Shown: in pieces, positions 1 to 5,976 of the stretch
Layout of the letters: every line of letters begins with the position of its first letter
How positions within the stretch are numbered: position 1 is the first letter of the stretch
Assembly (NCBI GenBank): GCA_023459915.1
Contig: JAEWSN010000262.1
Location: 1 to 6,175, forward strand
DNA: 6,175 nt
Source: Bacillota bacterium
Lineage (GTDB): Bacteria > Bacillota > Clostridia > DSM-8532
Reading direction: 5' to 3'
The notes under the pieces: model-generated
Told to the model about the DNA's origin: nothing
Database searches by the model: none
The model's input: the letters and a program-made list of their open reading frames with translations, nothing else
Position numbers and translations under genes: made by a program

Positions 1-37
1 TTCCGGCAACCGTGAATTGATGAAAATCCACAACCCA

Positions 38-66
38 ATTGTAACATTCCGCACCCCCCTTGACAA
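38..66 (-). promoter_or_regulatory. Possible divergent promoter
   Basis: On the minus strand, TTGTCA (66-61) is separated by 17 nt from TACAAT (43-38); each box matches consensus at five of six positions. The -35 box overlaps the -35 box of the rightward promoter because TTGACAA is itself nearly palindromic. Any gene it drives would start at or beyond the left window edge. Part of the match could be a by-product of the strong rightward -35 box, so this is tentative. Confidence 0.35.
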
Positions 67-88
67 GAGACGATTCGTCACTTATGAT
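60..88 (+). promoter_or_regulatory. Sigma-70/sigma-A type promoter of the MFS transporter gene
   Basis: A perfect -35 box TTGACA (60-65) is followed by a 17-nt spacer and the -10 box TATGAT (83-88), which matches TATAAT at five of six positions. Transcription would start near 95, leaving a leader of about 70 nt before the ATG at 167. This is the best promoter in the window. Palindromes lie over its spacer and just past its start point, so it is probably repressed rather than constitutive. The boxes are seen directly; activity is inferred. Confidence 0.78.
65..83. promoter_or_regulatory. Putative operator O1 (palindrome in promoter spacer)
   Basis: This 19-bp imperfect palindrome is centred on base 74, with 8 of 9 base pairs symmetric around the core GACGA-T-TCGTC. 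It lies between the -35 and -10 boxes of the transporter promoter and touches both, so a bound dimer would exclude RNA polymerase. It shares the pattern GAGACG-N3-CGTC with the second palindrome downstream. The regulator family is not identifiable from the site. Confidence 0.55.
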
Positions 89-96
89 AATAAGCA

Positions 97-115
97 ACGA
101 GACGTCGCGTCTCTT
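97..115. promoter_or_regulatory. Putative operator O2 (palindrome just after the start point)
   Basis: GAGACG (99-104), a 3-nt centre and CGTCTC (108-113) form a perfect 6+6 palindrome centred on base 106. That is 32 bp, about three helical turns, from the centre of O1, so both sites face the same side of the helix. It begins at about +4 of the predicted transcript. A further outer pair, AATAAG (89-94) and CTTATT (113-118), flanks it. A third GAGACG half-site at 141-146 has no matching partner arm. The site is seen directly; operator function is inferred. Confidence 0.55.
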
Positions 116-166
116 ATTCAGATTGTATCCCCCATCACGAGAGACGTTCTTGACGACGGAGGTCAA

Positions 167-1495
167 ATGAAACCAAGACAGCATTCCCTCGAACCACTCT
201 GGACAAAGGAATTCATCATCCTGATGAGTTCTGCGGTTTTCATGTATTTCGCCGCATTCATGTTCAACCCCACATTGCCGCTATACGCGCGTTCTGTTGG
301 CCTGACAGACCCATCCGTGGGCGGATTCATCATCTTTGCCTATACCATGGGATCCCTTTTGCCCCGCATCTTCTGGGGAAACCTCGCTGACCGGTGGGGC
401 CGCCGGAAGGTCTACCTTACCGGATTGGTCATCATGATCCTTGCCATCCCCCTTCTCGGGCTGTGGACTACGCTGTTCGGCATCATCGGAGTCCGCTTCC
501 TGCAAGGAACCGGCTTCAGTGCCACATCCACGTCCGGCGGTACGATGTCGGCCGATCTTGTCCCTGCTTCCAGACGGGCCGAAGGCATCGGTTACTACGC
601 GCTGGCCAATACAATGGGCATGGCGCTGGCACCCGCACTGGGACTTTTCCTGATGCAGCAGATCAGCAATGCCGCACTGCTGGTCGGGGGTGTCATCGCT
701 GGCTCCCTGTCCTTGCTGGGAGGCCTCTTCATCCGGTATGAACGGAATCGGAAAGCCGCGTTGAAGAACCCTGCAGAAGAAAAATCAAACCATGGGGAAA
801 AGGTGTCGCAGGAATCGGATGCCGCTTTGGCACAACAAGCACCGACACCACAAGTCAAACGTGGTTTTTATCTCGACAGCCATGTGTTGAAAACAGCGCT
901 CATCGCCTTCTTCGTCGTCTTCCCCTATGGGGGCATCATTGGGTATATCGCCAGCTATGGGCAAGACATCGGTGTGGCGCAAATCGGGTTGTATTTCACG
1001 TGCTACGCCATGGCGGTTTTCGTGGTCCGCCTGTTTGTCGGCAAAATGTCCGACCGGTACGGCATTCCGATGGTCCTCATCCCCGGTATTGTCTCCATGG
1101 CCGCAGGGCTGGTCATCCTTTTCTGGGCCCAGGCACTGCCGCTGTTTCTGGTCTCCGCCGTCCTGTTCGGCTTCGGGTTCGGTTCCGTCGTTCCCGTACT
1201 GCAGGCAACGGCCTACACGTTTTGTCCGGCGGATCGGCGTGGTGCCGTCAGCGCCACCCTCTTCGCCACCATGGATTTGGCTTATGGACTTGGCGCCATC
1301 TTCCTGGGACTCGGTGTGAAGTACATCGGCTACAGGTATGCGTTTGTCGGCTCCGCGTCCATTGTCATGCTGGGCCTGGTCATGTTTGTTGTGGTGCTGA
1401 TGCCCTCCCTGATGGTGATGCACAAGGAAAATGTCGCCAGGAGAGAAGCCTCGATGCAAAGCACACCCATCCAGCCCCTCCAGCCTGAGAATTGA
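167..1495 (+). CDS. Major facilitator superfamily transporter, drug/metabolite efflux type
   Basis: This is a 442-residue integral membrane transporter that probably exports a small molecule using the proton gradient. The first hydrophobic segment is at about residues 16-40. The MFS motif A (G-x-L-A-D-R-x-G-R-R-K) is at 71-81 between helices 2 and 3, with its second-half echo GKMSDRYG at 292-299. A hydrophilic central loop at about 191-237 separates the two six-helix halves. The motif RRAEGIGYYALANTMGMALAPALG (136-159) resembles helix 5 of bacterial efflux MFS proteins such as the YwoG/CntE group. I chose the ATG at 167 because GGAGG (158-162) sits 4 nt before it. The frame stays open further upstream, but those residues do not look like MFS sequence and would overlap the promoter. 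It precedes a five-gene reductase/hydrolase cluster on the same strand, so it may export a substrate or product of that cluster (inference). The substrate is unknown. Confidence 0.9.
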   Translation: MKPRQHSLEPLWTKEFIILMSSAVFMYFAAFMFNPTLPLYARSVGLTDPSVGGFIIFAYTMGSLLPRIFWGNLADRWGRRKVYLTGLVIMILAIPLLGLWTTLFGIIGVRFLQGTGFSATSTSGGTMSADLVPASRRAEGIGYYALANTMGMALAPALGLFLMQQISNAALLVGGVIAGSLSLLGGLFIRYERNRKAALKNPAEEKSNHGEKVSQESDAALAQQAPTPQVKRGFYLDSHVLKTALIAFFVVFPYGGIIGYIASYGQDIGVAQIGLYFTCYAMAVFVVRLFVGKMSDRYGIPMVLIPGIVSMAAGLVILFWAQALPLFLVSAVLFGFGFGSVVPVLQATAYTFCPADRRGAVSATLFATMDLAYGLGAIFLGLGVKYIGYRYAFVGSASIVMLGLVMFVVVLMPSLMVMHKENVARREASMQSTPIQPLQPEN

Positions 1496-1501
1496 CGCTT
1501 G

Positions 1502-1574
1502 ATGCTTCGCGGAAGCACCAGCAGGACCTGTAAATGCTTCGCATTTACACGATAGACCCGGATGCGTCCACGGG
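1502..1574 (+). repeat. Cluster of short hairpins after the transporter gene
   Basis: Three stem-loops follow the transporter stop codon: TGCTTC/GAAGCA (1503-1508 with 1512-1517), a 9-bp perfect stem TGTAAATGC/GCATTTACA (1529-1537 with 1541-1549), and CCC-GGA / TCC-GGG with a TGCG loop and a 2-nt bulge (1557-1574). The first two share the sequence ATGCTTCGC, repeated 32 bp apart. No T-tract follows, so these are not classical intrinsic terminators. They could protect the mRNA 3' end, be a dispersed palindromic element, or belong to the leader RNA of the next gene. Confidence 0.5.
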
Positions 1575-1654
1575 GGAGCACCAACAAAGTCCTCTATTGG
1601 CTCCCGGGCATGCCTTGTATCTTTTTGGAACTGCAATACGTCGCCAATAGAGGA
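1574..1654 (+). promoter_or_regulatory. Leader with two mutually exclusive stems, upstream of the reductase gene
   Basis: A 12-bp perfect inverted repeat pairs TCCTCTATTGGC (1590-1601) with GCCAATAGAGGA (1643-1654). Its left arm also lies inside a second stem: GGGAG (1574-1578) pairs with CTCCC (1601-1605), and CCAA (1581-1584) with TTGG (1597-1600). The two structures cannot form together. The right arm ends about 25 nt before the ribosome site (AAGGAG, 1680-1685). It could be an RNA switch, or two inverted copies of a protein-binding site. No known riboswitch class or terminator T-run was recognised, and I found no convincing promoter in 1496-1693. Confidence 0.4.
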
Positions 1655-1693
1655 TAGAACACAGGAGGTTTATCAGCGAAAGGAGTCTGTCAC

Positions 1694-2593
1694 ATGGCAT
1701 ATGCATATGGGTTTATCGGTCTTGGCAACATGGGCGCGCCAATGGCGGCCAATCTCTTGAGAACGTTCGGGGAACTCGTGGTCCACAACCGCAGCCAGGC
1801 AGCATGCCTTGTGCTGAAAGAACAAGGCGCCCAGGTGGCTTCCTGCGTCAGGGATTTGGCACAACAGGCGGATGTCATCTGCCTTGCGTTGCCCGGCCCG
1901 GCAGAGGTGGCGGACATTGTCGCGGGACCTGACGGGCTGATCCCCTCCGGCCGAAGCGGCCAGTACATCCTGGATTTCAGCACCATCTCTCCCGCGCAAA
2001 GCCGGGAGTTGGCCCAGCTGGCAGCCGACAAGGGAATCACCTATATCGACATTCCGGTGAGTGGCGGTGGTGTGGGCGCTGCCAAGGGAACGCTTTCCCT
2101 CATGTTGGGCGCAACCCGGAAAGAAATCGAGGATGCGGGGCTGCTGCCTTGCCTTGAGGCACTGGGCAAGACCTTCCACTACATCGGTTCGCGCGGCGGT
2201 GGTTCCGCCATCAAAATCATCAACAATTACCTGTCCTTCACCGCACAGATCATGAACGGCGAAGCCATTCTGATGGCGGATCATCTGGGCATCCCGCTCG
2301 AAACCTTCTACGACGTGGTCACAAGCAGTTCCGGCAACAATATGATCCTTGGCGCGAAAAAGGACAAGGTGCTGAACAACGACCTGTCTCCGGGTTTTGT
2401 CGTGGATCTTGTGCTCAAGGATCTGGAACTGGCACGCCAGCTTTGCCAGGACAGTGGTATCGCGAACTTCACATTGAACACCGGCATACAGTTCTACCGC
2501 ATGGCACAACAGCTTGGGTACGGGAAGAGCGATTCGTCCAGTGTCATCAGGATGATCCGGGACATGGAGCCGGCCACGAACAAGGCCGAATGA
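1694..2593 (+). CDS. 3-hydroxyisobutyrate dehydrogenase family NAD(P)-dependent reductase
   Basis: This 299-residue cytosolic beta-hydroxyacid dehydrogenase is of normal family length. It interconverts a short hydroxy acid and the matching oxo/semialdehyde acid. The N-terminal Rossmann fold has the dinucleotide motif GLGNMG (9-14). Arg33 in HNRS, after the second strand, favours NADP(H) in related semialdehyde and glyoxylate reductases. The substrate-binding motif DIPVSGGGVGA is at 119-129, the catalytic lysine region GGGSAIKIINN at 168-178 has Lys174 and Asn178, and the C-terminal helical domain carries the family motif GYGKSDSS (275-282). AAGGAG (1680-1685) lies 8 nt before the ATG. Candidate roles are 3-hydroxyisobutyrate dehydrogenase, tartronate semialdehyde reductase, or succinic semialdehyde/glyoxylate reductase; the sequence does not decide. 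It opens a run of five + strand genes, so it probably works alongside the two aldo-keto reductases downstream. Confidence 0.88.
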   Translation: MAYAYGFIGLGNMGAPMAANLLRTFGELVVHNRSQAACLVLKEQGAQVASCVRDLAQQADVICLALPGPAEVADIVAGPDGLIPSGRSGQYILDFSTISPAQSRELAQLAADKGITYIDIPVSGGGVGAAKGTLSLMLGATRKEIEDAGLLPCLEALGKTFHYIGSRGGGSAIKIINNYLSFTAQIMNGEAILMADHLGIPLETFYDVVTSSSGNNMILGAKKDKVLNNDLSPGFVVDLVLKDLELARQLCQDSGIANFTLNTGIQFYRMAQQLGYGKSDSSSVIRMIRDMEPATNKAE

Positions 2594-2702
2594 AGCTTGA
2601 AGGCAGTGGCGCTCCGGCACCCGGGCTGACAAGCGTACAGGCGAAAAAAAGGAAAAGATGGGTACAGGTGCAAGCAAGGAAAAGACGGTAAAGGAGGCAA
2701 CG

Positions 2703-3554
2703 ATGGAAAACGTGAAACTGAACAATGGGATCTTGATGCCCCTGCAGGGATATGGCGTTCTGCAGCTCAACGACCCCGCCCTATGTGAGCAGTGTGTGGT
2801 GGATGCCATAGAAACCGGATACCGGCTCATCGATACGGCTGCGGGCTATGGCAATGAAGAGGCGGTTGGCAAGGGAGTTGTGCGATCCGGTGTTCCCCGC
2901 GAGGACTTGTTCATCACCTCCAAGCTGTGGATCGCGGATGCCGGTTACGAGAAGACAAAGGCGGCGTTTGAACGCTCCATGGCACGCCTGGGCCTTGATT
3001 ATCTGGATTTGTTTCTCATTCACCATCCGTATGGGGATGTGTATGGCTCCTGGCGGGCCATGGAGGAACTGTACAGGGAAGGGCGAATTCGTGCCATCGG
3101 TGTGAGCAACTTTCATCCCGATCGGCTGATGGATTTTGCCATCCATCAGGAAGTGCTTCCGGCAGTCTGTCAGGTGGAGGTGAATCCGTTGTGCCAGCAG
3201 GTGGAATCCTTGAAAACCATGCAGGAACTGGGTGTGCAAATGGAAGCCTGGGGCCCCTTCGCCCAGGGAAAGAACGACATGTTCAACAACAGTGTTCTTG
3301 TCGCCATCGCGGAAAAACACAAAAAATCCGTCGCACAGGTGATCCTGAACTGGCTGTCCTCACGCGGCATCATCGCCATCCCGAAATCCACAAAAAAGGA
3401 GCGGATGCACGAGAACCTGAACTGTCGGGGCTTCACACTGGATCAAGAGGACATGAACGCCATCGCCGCGCTGGATACGGGCGAGAGCGTTTTCTTCAGC
3501 CATCGGGATCCGGCACATGTGAAGCGTCTCTGCGCGATGGATCGCAAAACCTGA
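2703..3554 (+). CDS. Aldo-keto reductase (first paralogue)
   Basis: This 283-residue soluble (beta/alpha)8-barrel oxidoreductase reduces aldehydes or ketones with NADPH. The full catalytic tetrad is visible: Asp44 and Tyr49 in DTAAGYGNEEAVG, Lys74 in ITSKLW, and His107 in LIHHP. Near the C-terminus, IPKSTKKERMHEN carries the Lys/Ser/Arg residues that hold the 2'-phosphate of NADPH. VEVNP and EAWGPFAQG are also typical. It resembles the 2,5-diketogluconate/methylglyoxal reductase-like group of prokaryotic AKRs. I chose the ATG at 2703 because AAGGAGG ends 5 nt before it. An in-frame ATG at 2658 behind a purine tract would add 15 residues and is less likely. The 109-nt gap from the previous gene has no convincing terminator or promoter. 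More than half of its residues match the second AKR downstream, by eye alignment. Confidence 0.92.
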   Translation: MENVKLNNGILMPLQGYGVLQLNDPALCEQCVVDAIETGYRLIDTAAGYGNEEAVGKGVVRSGVPREDLFITSKLWIADAGYEKTKAAFERSMARLGLDYLDLFLIHHPYGDVYGSWRAMEELYREGRIRAIGVSNFHPDRLMDFAIHQEVLPAVCQVEVNPLCQQVESLKTMQELGVQMEAWGPFAQGKNDMFNNSVLVAIAEKHKKSVAQVILNWLSSRGIIAIPKSTKKERMHENLNCRGFTLDQEDMNAIAALDTGESVFFSHRDPAHVKRLCAMDRKT

Positions 3555-3601
3555 GAACGGCTGGCGCAACCAAATGATTGAGTAGAAAAAGGAGAAATGA
3601 C

Positions 3602-3961
3602 ATGGATAAGGCATTGGAAACATCCAAGAGGATCTGGAACGCAATGCAAACCGAAGACATGAATGTGTTGGCGGCAGCCGTACACCCTGACGCGGTGTTT
3701 GTGCACATGGGTGTCACACTGTCACGGGATGCCGAAATGGACGTCATCAAGGAAAAACAGATTGTGTACAAAGCTGTGGAATATCAGGAAGTGACCACAA
3801 AGGATTATGGGGCAACCATTGTATTGCTGAACAAATTGAAGCTGACAGCCGTGGTAGGTGGAAATGAAGTTGTCAATCCCTTCGTGGTGACGGAAGTCTA
3901 CACGAAAGAGGGGGCCGAGCGCAAACTTGCCAGCATGTCGTACACCCGTATCATATATTGA
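3602..3961 (+). CDS. Small NTF2/SnoaL-like (DUF4440-type) protein
   Basis: This protein of 119 residues has the size and pattern of a one-domain cone-shaped NTF2-like fold. It has an N-terminal helix (residues 2-25), the turn HPDAVFVHMG (28-37) that starts the pocket-lining sheet, a second helix (43-57), and alternating beta strands to the end (EYQEV, ATIVLLNKLKLTAVV, FVVTEVYTK, LASMSYTRIIY). Such folds bind small hydrophobic ligands or act as simple isomerases or lyases. The exact reaction here is unknown. There is no signal peptide. It starts 47 nt after the first AKR behind AAAAAGGAG, and its leader is nearly identical to that of the second AKR. Sitting between two AKR paralogues, it probably binds or converts the same type of metabolite (inference). 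Confidence 0.75.
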   Translation: MDKALETSKRIWNAMQTEDMNVLAAAVHPDAVFVHMGVTLSRDAEMDVIKEKQIVYKAVEYQEVTTKDYGATIVLLNKLKLTAVVGGNEVVNPFVVTEVYTKEGAERKLASMSYTRIIY

Positions 3962-3983
3962 TCTACGCCTTGTGTCGTACCGC

Positions 3984-4067
3984 ATGATGCGTGGTGCATA
4001 CGCAAGCCGAATGAAGCATGGTGCAAGTGCGCGCCGGACGATGGTTGCCGAATACGCGCCCCGGTTG
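3984..4067 (+). repeat. Degenerate 27-30 nt tandem repeat before the second AKR gene
   Basis: Three units that each begin with ATG lie end to end at 3984-4010, 4011-4040 and 4041-4067. The first two match at about 19 of 27 positions; the third is more diverged. All are in the same reading frame as the AKR downstream and would encode peptides like MRGAYASR, MKHGASARR and MVAEYAPRL. This is most of the 136-nt gap between the NTF2-like gene and the second AKR. Translation is unlikely, since the AKR has its own ribosome site. Origin and role are unknown. Confidence 0.35.
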
Positions 4068-4097
4068 ATGCATACTGTAATGAAAAGGAGAAATGAC

Positions 4098-4943
4098 ATG
4101 GAATATGTAAAACTGAACAATGGTGTGGAAATGCCCCTTTTGGGATACGGGGTGTTTCAGATTCGAGACGCGGATGAATGTGAGCGCTGTGTGCTCGATG
4201 CCCTGGCATCCGGATATCGGCTGATCGACACCGCACAGGCCTATGGCAACGAGGAGGCGGTGGGCAATGCGATCCGGAAATCCGGGATCCCGCGAGGGGA
4301 GATCTTCCTGACCACAAAAGTCTGGATTGCAAACAGTGGCTATGAGAAGGCCACCACATCCATCGAGGAATCCATGAGAAAACTCCAGGTGGACTACATT
4401 GACCTGATGCTCATCCATCAGCCCTTCAACGACTACTATGGCACATACCGCGCCATGGAGGATCTGTACAAGGCCGGCAAGCTGCGGGCCATTGGGGTCA
4501 GCAACTTCTATCCGGATCGGTTGATCGATCTCATCAAGTTCAACGAGATTGTCCCTGCTGTGAACCAGGTGGAAACCCATCCCTTCAACCAGCAGAAGAA
4601 GGCGCGCGAGATCATGCAGAAATATGGCGTGCAAATAGAGGCCTGGGGACCCTTCGCGGAAGGCAAGAACAACCTGTTCCAGAACGAGGTGCTGTTGTCT
4701 GTCGGAGAAAAGCATGGCAAAACCGCTGCCCAGGTCACCCTGCGCTTCCTGCTGCAATCCGGCGTTGTGGTCATCCCCAAAACCGTAAGCAAGGAACGCA
4801 TGGCGCAGAACATCGATGTGTTCGACTTTGTGCTGGATCAGGATGAAATGGACCGCATCGCGGCGCTGGACACGGACGAAAGTCTGTTCTTCTCGCACTA
4901 CGATCCGCAAACCGTGGAGTACCTGACAGGGTTGGTCCGGTGA
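4098..4943 (+). CDS. Aldo-keto reductase (second paralogue)
   Basis: This 281-residue NADPH-type aldo-keto reductase is a paralogue of the AKR encoded at 2703-3554. The catalytic tetrad is complete at the same positions: Asp44, Tyr49 (DTAQAYGNEEAVG), Lys74 (LTTKVW) and His107 (LIHQP). IPKTVSKERMAQN supplies the NADPH phosphate-binding residues. The two proteins differ around the substrate pocket: HHPYGDVYGSW in the first is HQPFNDYYGTY here. Substrate range may therefore have diverged. AAAAGGAG lies 7 nt before the ATG, in a leader nearly identical to that of the NTF2-like gene, which fixes this start. The frame is open further upstream through the ATG-rich repeats, and that extension is rejected. 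The stop overlaps the next gene, so the two are probably translationally coupled. Confidence 0.92.
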   Translation: MEYVKLNNGVEMPLLGYGVFQIRDADECERCVLDALASGYRLIDTAQAYGNEEAVGNAIRKSGIPRGEIFLTTKVWIANSGYEKATTSIEESMRKLQVDYIDLMLIHQPFNDYYGTYRAMEDLYKAGKLRAIGVSNFYPDRLIDLIKFNEIVPAVNQVETHPFNQQKKAREIMQKYGVQIEAWGPFAEGKNNLFQNEVLLSVGEKHGKTAAQVTLRFLLQSGVVVIPKTVSKERMAQNIDVFDFVLDQDEMDRIAALDTDESLFFSHYDPQTVEYLTGLVR

Positions 4944-5869
4944 TTGCGATGAGAGACGAAAACAATGCGCCACCGGAAAAAAACACACACCACCCGCTGA
5001 CGCAGGCCAGCACCATCAAGGAGGTCCTCTCCCATCCGGCTTTTGCAGGCTTCGCAAAATTCCTGCTGCCGCTTGAACAAGGATACCAAGAGGACATGCC
5101 CCTATCCGACATCGCCTCCCTGCTCCCCTTTCACAGAAATGTGGATGCGGCGCGTGCCATAGACGTTCTGAACGAAATGATGGACATGGTGGCGGCCGGA
5201 CAACCCCTGTTTCATGAGATCTACACGGAAACGGAGAAGCAAACCGATCCGCGAAAGGCATATACCGGGTTATTCTTCTTTCCTGGGAATCCCGGCGCGC
5301 CATTCGCCGTGATTTGCGCGGGTGGCGGGTTTCAACACGTGGGATCCATCCATGAGGGTTTTCCCTACGCGCTGGCACTGAGCCGGCTTGGATACAATGC
5401 GTTTGTCGTCCAGTACCGTGTGGGTGGCGCGGAGGTGGCCTGTGAGGATCTGGCGGCGGCACTGACGCATATCTTCCGGAATACAGAAACGCTTGGCGTG
5501 TCAACCGCTGGATACTCCCTCTGGGGCGCATCCGCAGGGGCGCGAATGGCCGCCTACCTGGGCTCGCATGGCGCGGAGGCTTATGGTGGTGCCGCCCTGC
5601 CCCGACCTGCGGCCGTCATCATGCAGTATACCGGTCATACGGATGTGGGCGATACGGAGTCGCCCACCTTCATCGCCATCGGCGAGGAAGACACCATTGT
5701 AGACTGGCACACAATGGCACAGCGCATGGATATGCTCAAGGGAATGGGCGTGGACACGGAATTCTATGTGTATCCGCATCTTGGACATGGCTTTGGCCTT
5801 GGCTTCGGCACAACGGCGGAAGGCTGGTTCGATTTGGCTGTCCGTTTCTGGGAAAAGCATCGAAGGTGA
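4940..5869 (+). CDS. Alpha/beta hydrolase, esterase-like
   Basis: This 309-residue soluble serine hydrolase probably cleaves an ester bond. The first ~105 residues form a mostly helical region before the hydrolase core. In the core, the oxyanion-hole segment ICAGGGF is at 125-131, the nucleophile elbow GASAG has Ser198, and likely catalytic partners are Asp251 in GEEDTIVDW and His283 in HLGHGFG. The pattern fits the BD-FAE/acetyl-xylan-esterase-like alpha/beta hydrolases. No signal peptide is seen, so it acts in the cytosol. The GTG start at 4940 overlaps the stop of the second AKR (GTGA), with a weak AGGG 8 nt upstream, which suggests translational coupling. The ATG at 4949 is the alternative start, but it has no ribosome site of its own. 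It is the last gene of the cluster and probably releases or consumes a substrate of the reductases (inference). No clear terminator follows it. Confidence 0.85.
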   Translation: MIAMRDENNAPPEKNTHHPLTQASTIKEVLSHPAFAGFAKFLLPLEQGYQEDMPLSDIASLLPFHRNVDAARAIDVLNEMMDMVAAGQPLFHEIYTETEKQTDPRKAYTGLFFFPGNPGAPFAVICAGGGFQHVGSIHEGFPYALALSRLGYNAFVVQYRVGGAEVACEDLAAALTHIFRNTETLGVSTAGYSLWGASAGARMAAYLGSHGAEAYGGAALPRPAAVIMQYTGHTDVGDTESPTFIAIGEEDTIVDWHTMAQRMDMLKGMGVDTEFYVYPHLGHGFGLGFGTTAEGWFDLAVRFWEKHRR

Positions 5870-5886
5870 AAGATAAACGCTATCAG

Positions 5887-5915
5887 TTGTTGTCATGTTG
5901 TAAAAACACCATAAT
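5887..5915 (+). promoter_or_regulatory. Possible promoter of the toxin-antitoxin remnant
   Basis: TTGTTG (5887-5892), a 17-nt spacer and CATAAT (5910-5915) resemble a sigma-70 promoter. The -10 matches five of six positions; the -35 is weak. The start point would be near 5922, just before the ribosome site. Local DNA is visibly richer in A and T than the preceding genes. Confidence 0.4.
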
Positions 5916-5920
5916 GGTGT
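5906..5920. promoter_or_regulatory. Putative autoregulatory operator (15-bp perfect palindrome)
   Basis: ACACCAT-A-ATGGTGT is a perfect 7+7 palindrome around base 5913. It covers the -10 box of the possible promoter and ends 20 bp before the ATG at 5941. Phd/YefM-type antitoxins repress their own operon by binding such palindromes next to the -10 box, so the site fits the remnant that follows. The site is seen directly; the regulator is inferred from context. Confidence 0.5.
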
Positions 5921-5940
5921 ACAAAAGAGAGGTGAAGGCC

Positions 5941-5976
5941 ATGCCGAAAATCAGGTCGATTACAGACCTGCTGTGA
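5941..5976 (+). pseudogene. Phd/YefM-type antitoxin remnant, 11 codons then TGA
   Basis: A purine-rich ribosome site (GAGAGGTGAAGG) precedes an ATG that opens MPKIRSITDLL and then a TGA. MP-x-I-x-x-I-(S/T)-D-L is the usual N-terminus of Phd/YefM-family antitoxins, which normally run to about 80-90 residues. Only the start survives here: the DNA-binding arm is cut short and the toxin-neutralising tail is absent. The toxin body begins in the same frame right after the stop. A deletion that removed most of the antitoxin and the toxin start would explain this. The match is short, so the family assignment rests on the motif plus the neighbouring toxin. Confidence 0.6.

Noticed and set aside
17..166. 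N-terminal extension of the MFS gene to an ATG at 17
   Set aside because: It would run through the promoter and both operators, has no ribosome site, and adds 50 residues unlike an MFS N-terminus.
1529..1549. The 9-bp hairpin as an intrinsic terminator of the transporter gene
   Set aside because: No run of T follows the stem; the next bases are CGATAGACCC.
785..1636. A 283-codon minus-strand open frame opposite the end of the MFS gene
   Set aside because: Its translation is very rich in Asp, Gly and His, shows no domain, and runs through the hairpin region; it looks like a shadow of the + strand gene.
1534..1650. A 38-codon open frame between the transporter and reductase genes
   Set aside because: Its ATG is inside a hairpin, there is no ribosome site, and the peptide is not recognisable.
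2594..2702. Terminator or promoter between the reductase and the first AKR
   Set aside because: Only weak 3-5 bp stems without a T-tract are present, and no paired -35/-10 boxes at proper spacing.
1673..2830. A 385-codon open frame on the minus strand opposite the reductase gene
   Set aside because: It mirrors the strong + strand gene, shows no protein-family motif, and reflects GC-rich codon bias on the opposite strand.
3963..4988. A 341-codon minus-strand open frame opposite the second AKR
   Set aside because: It lies opposite a gene with a complete catalytic tetrad and its translation is His/Leu-rich with no recognisable domain.
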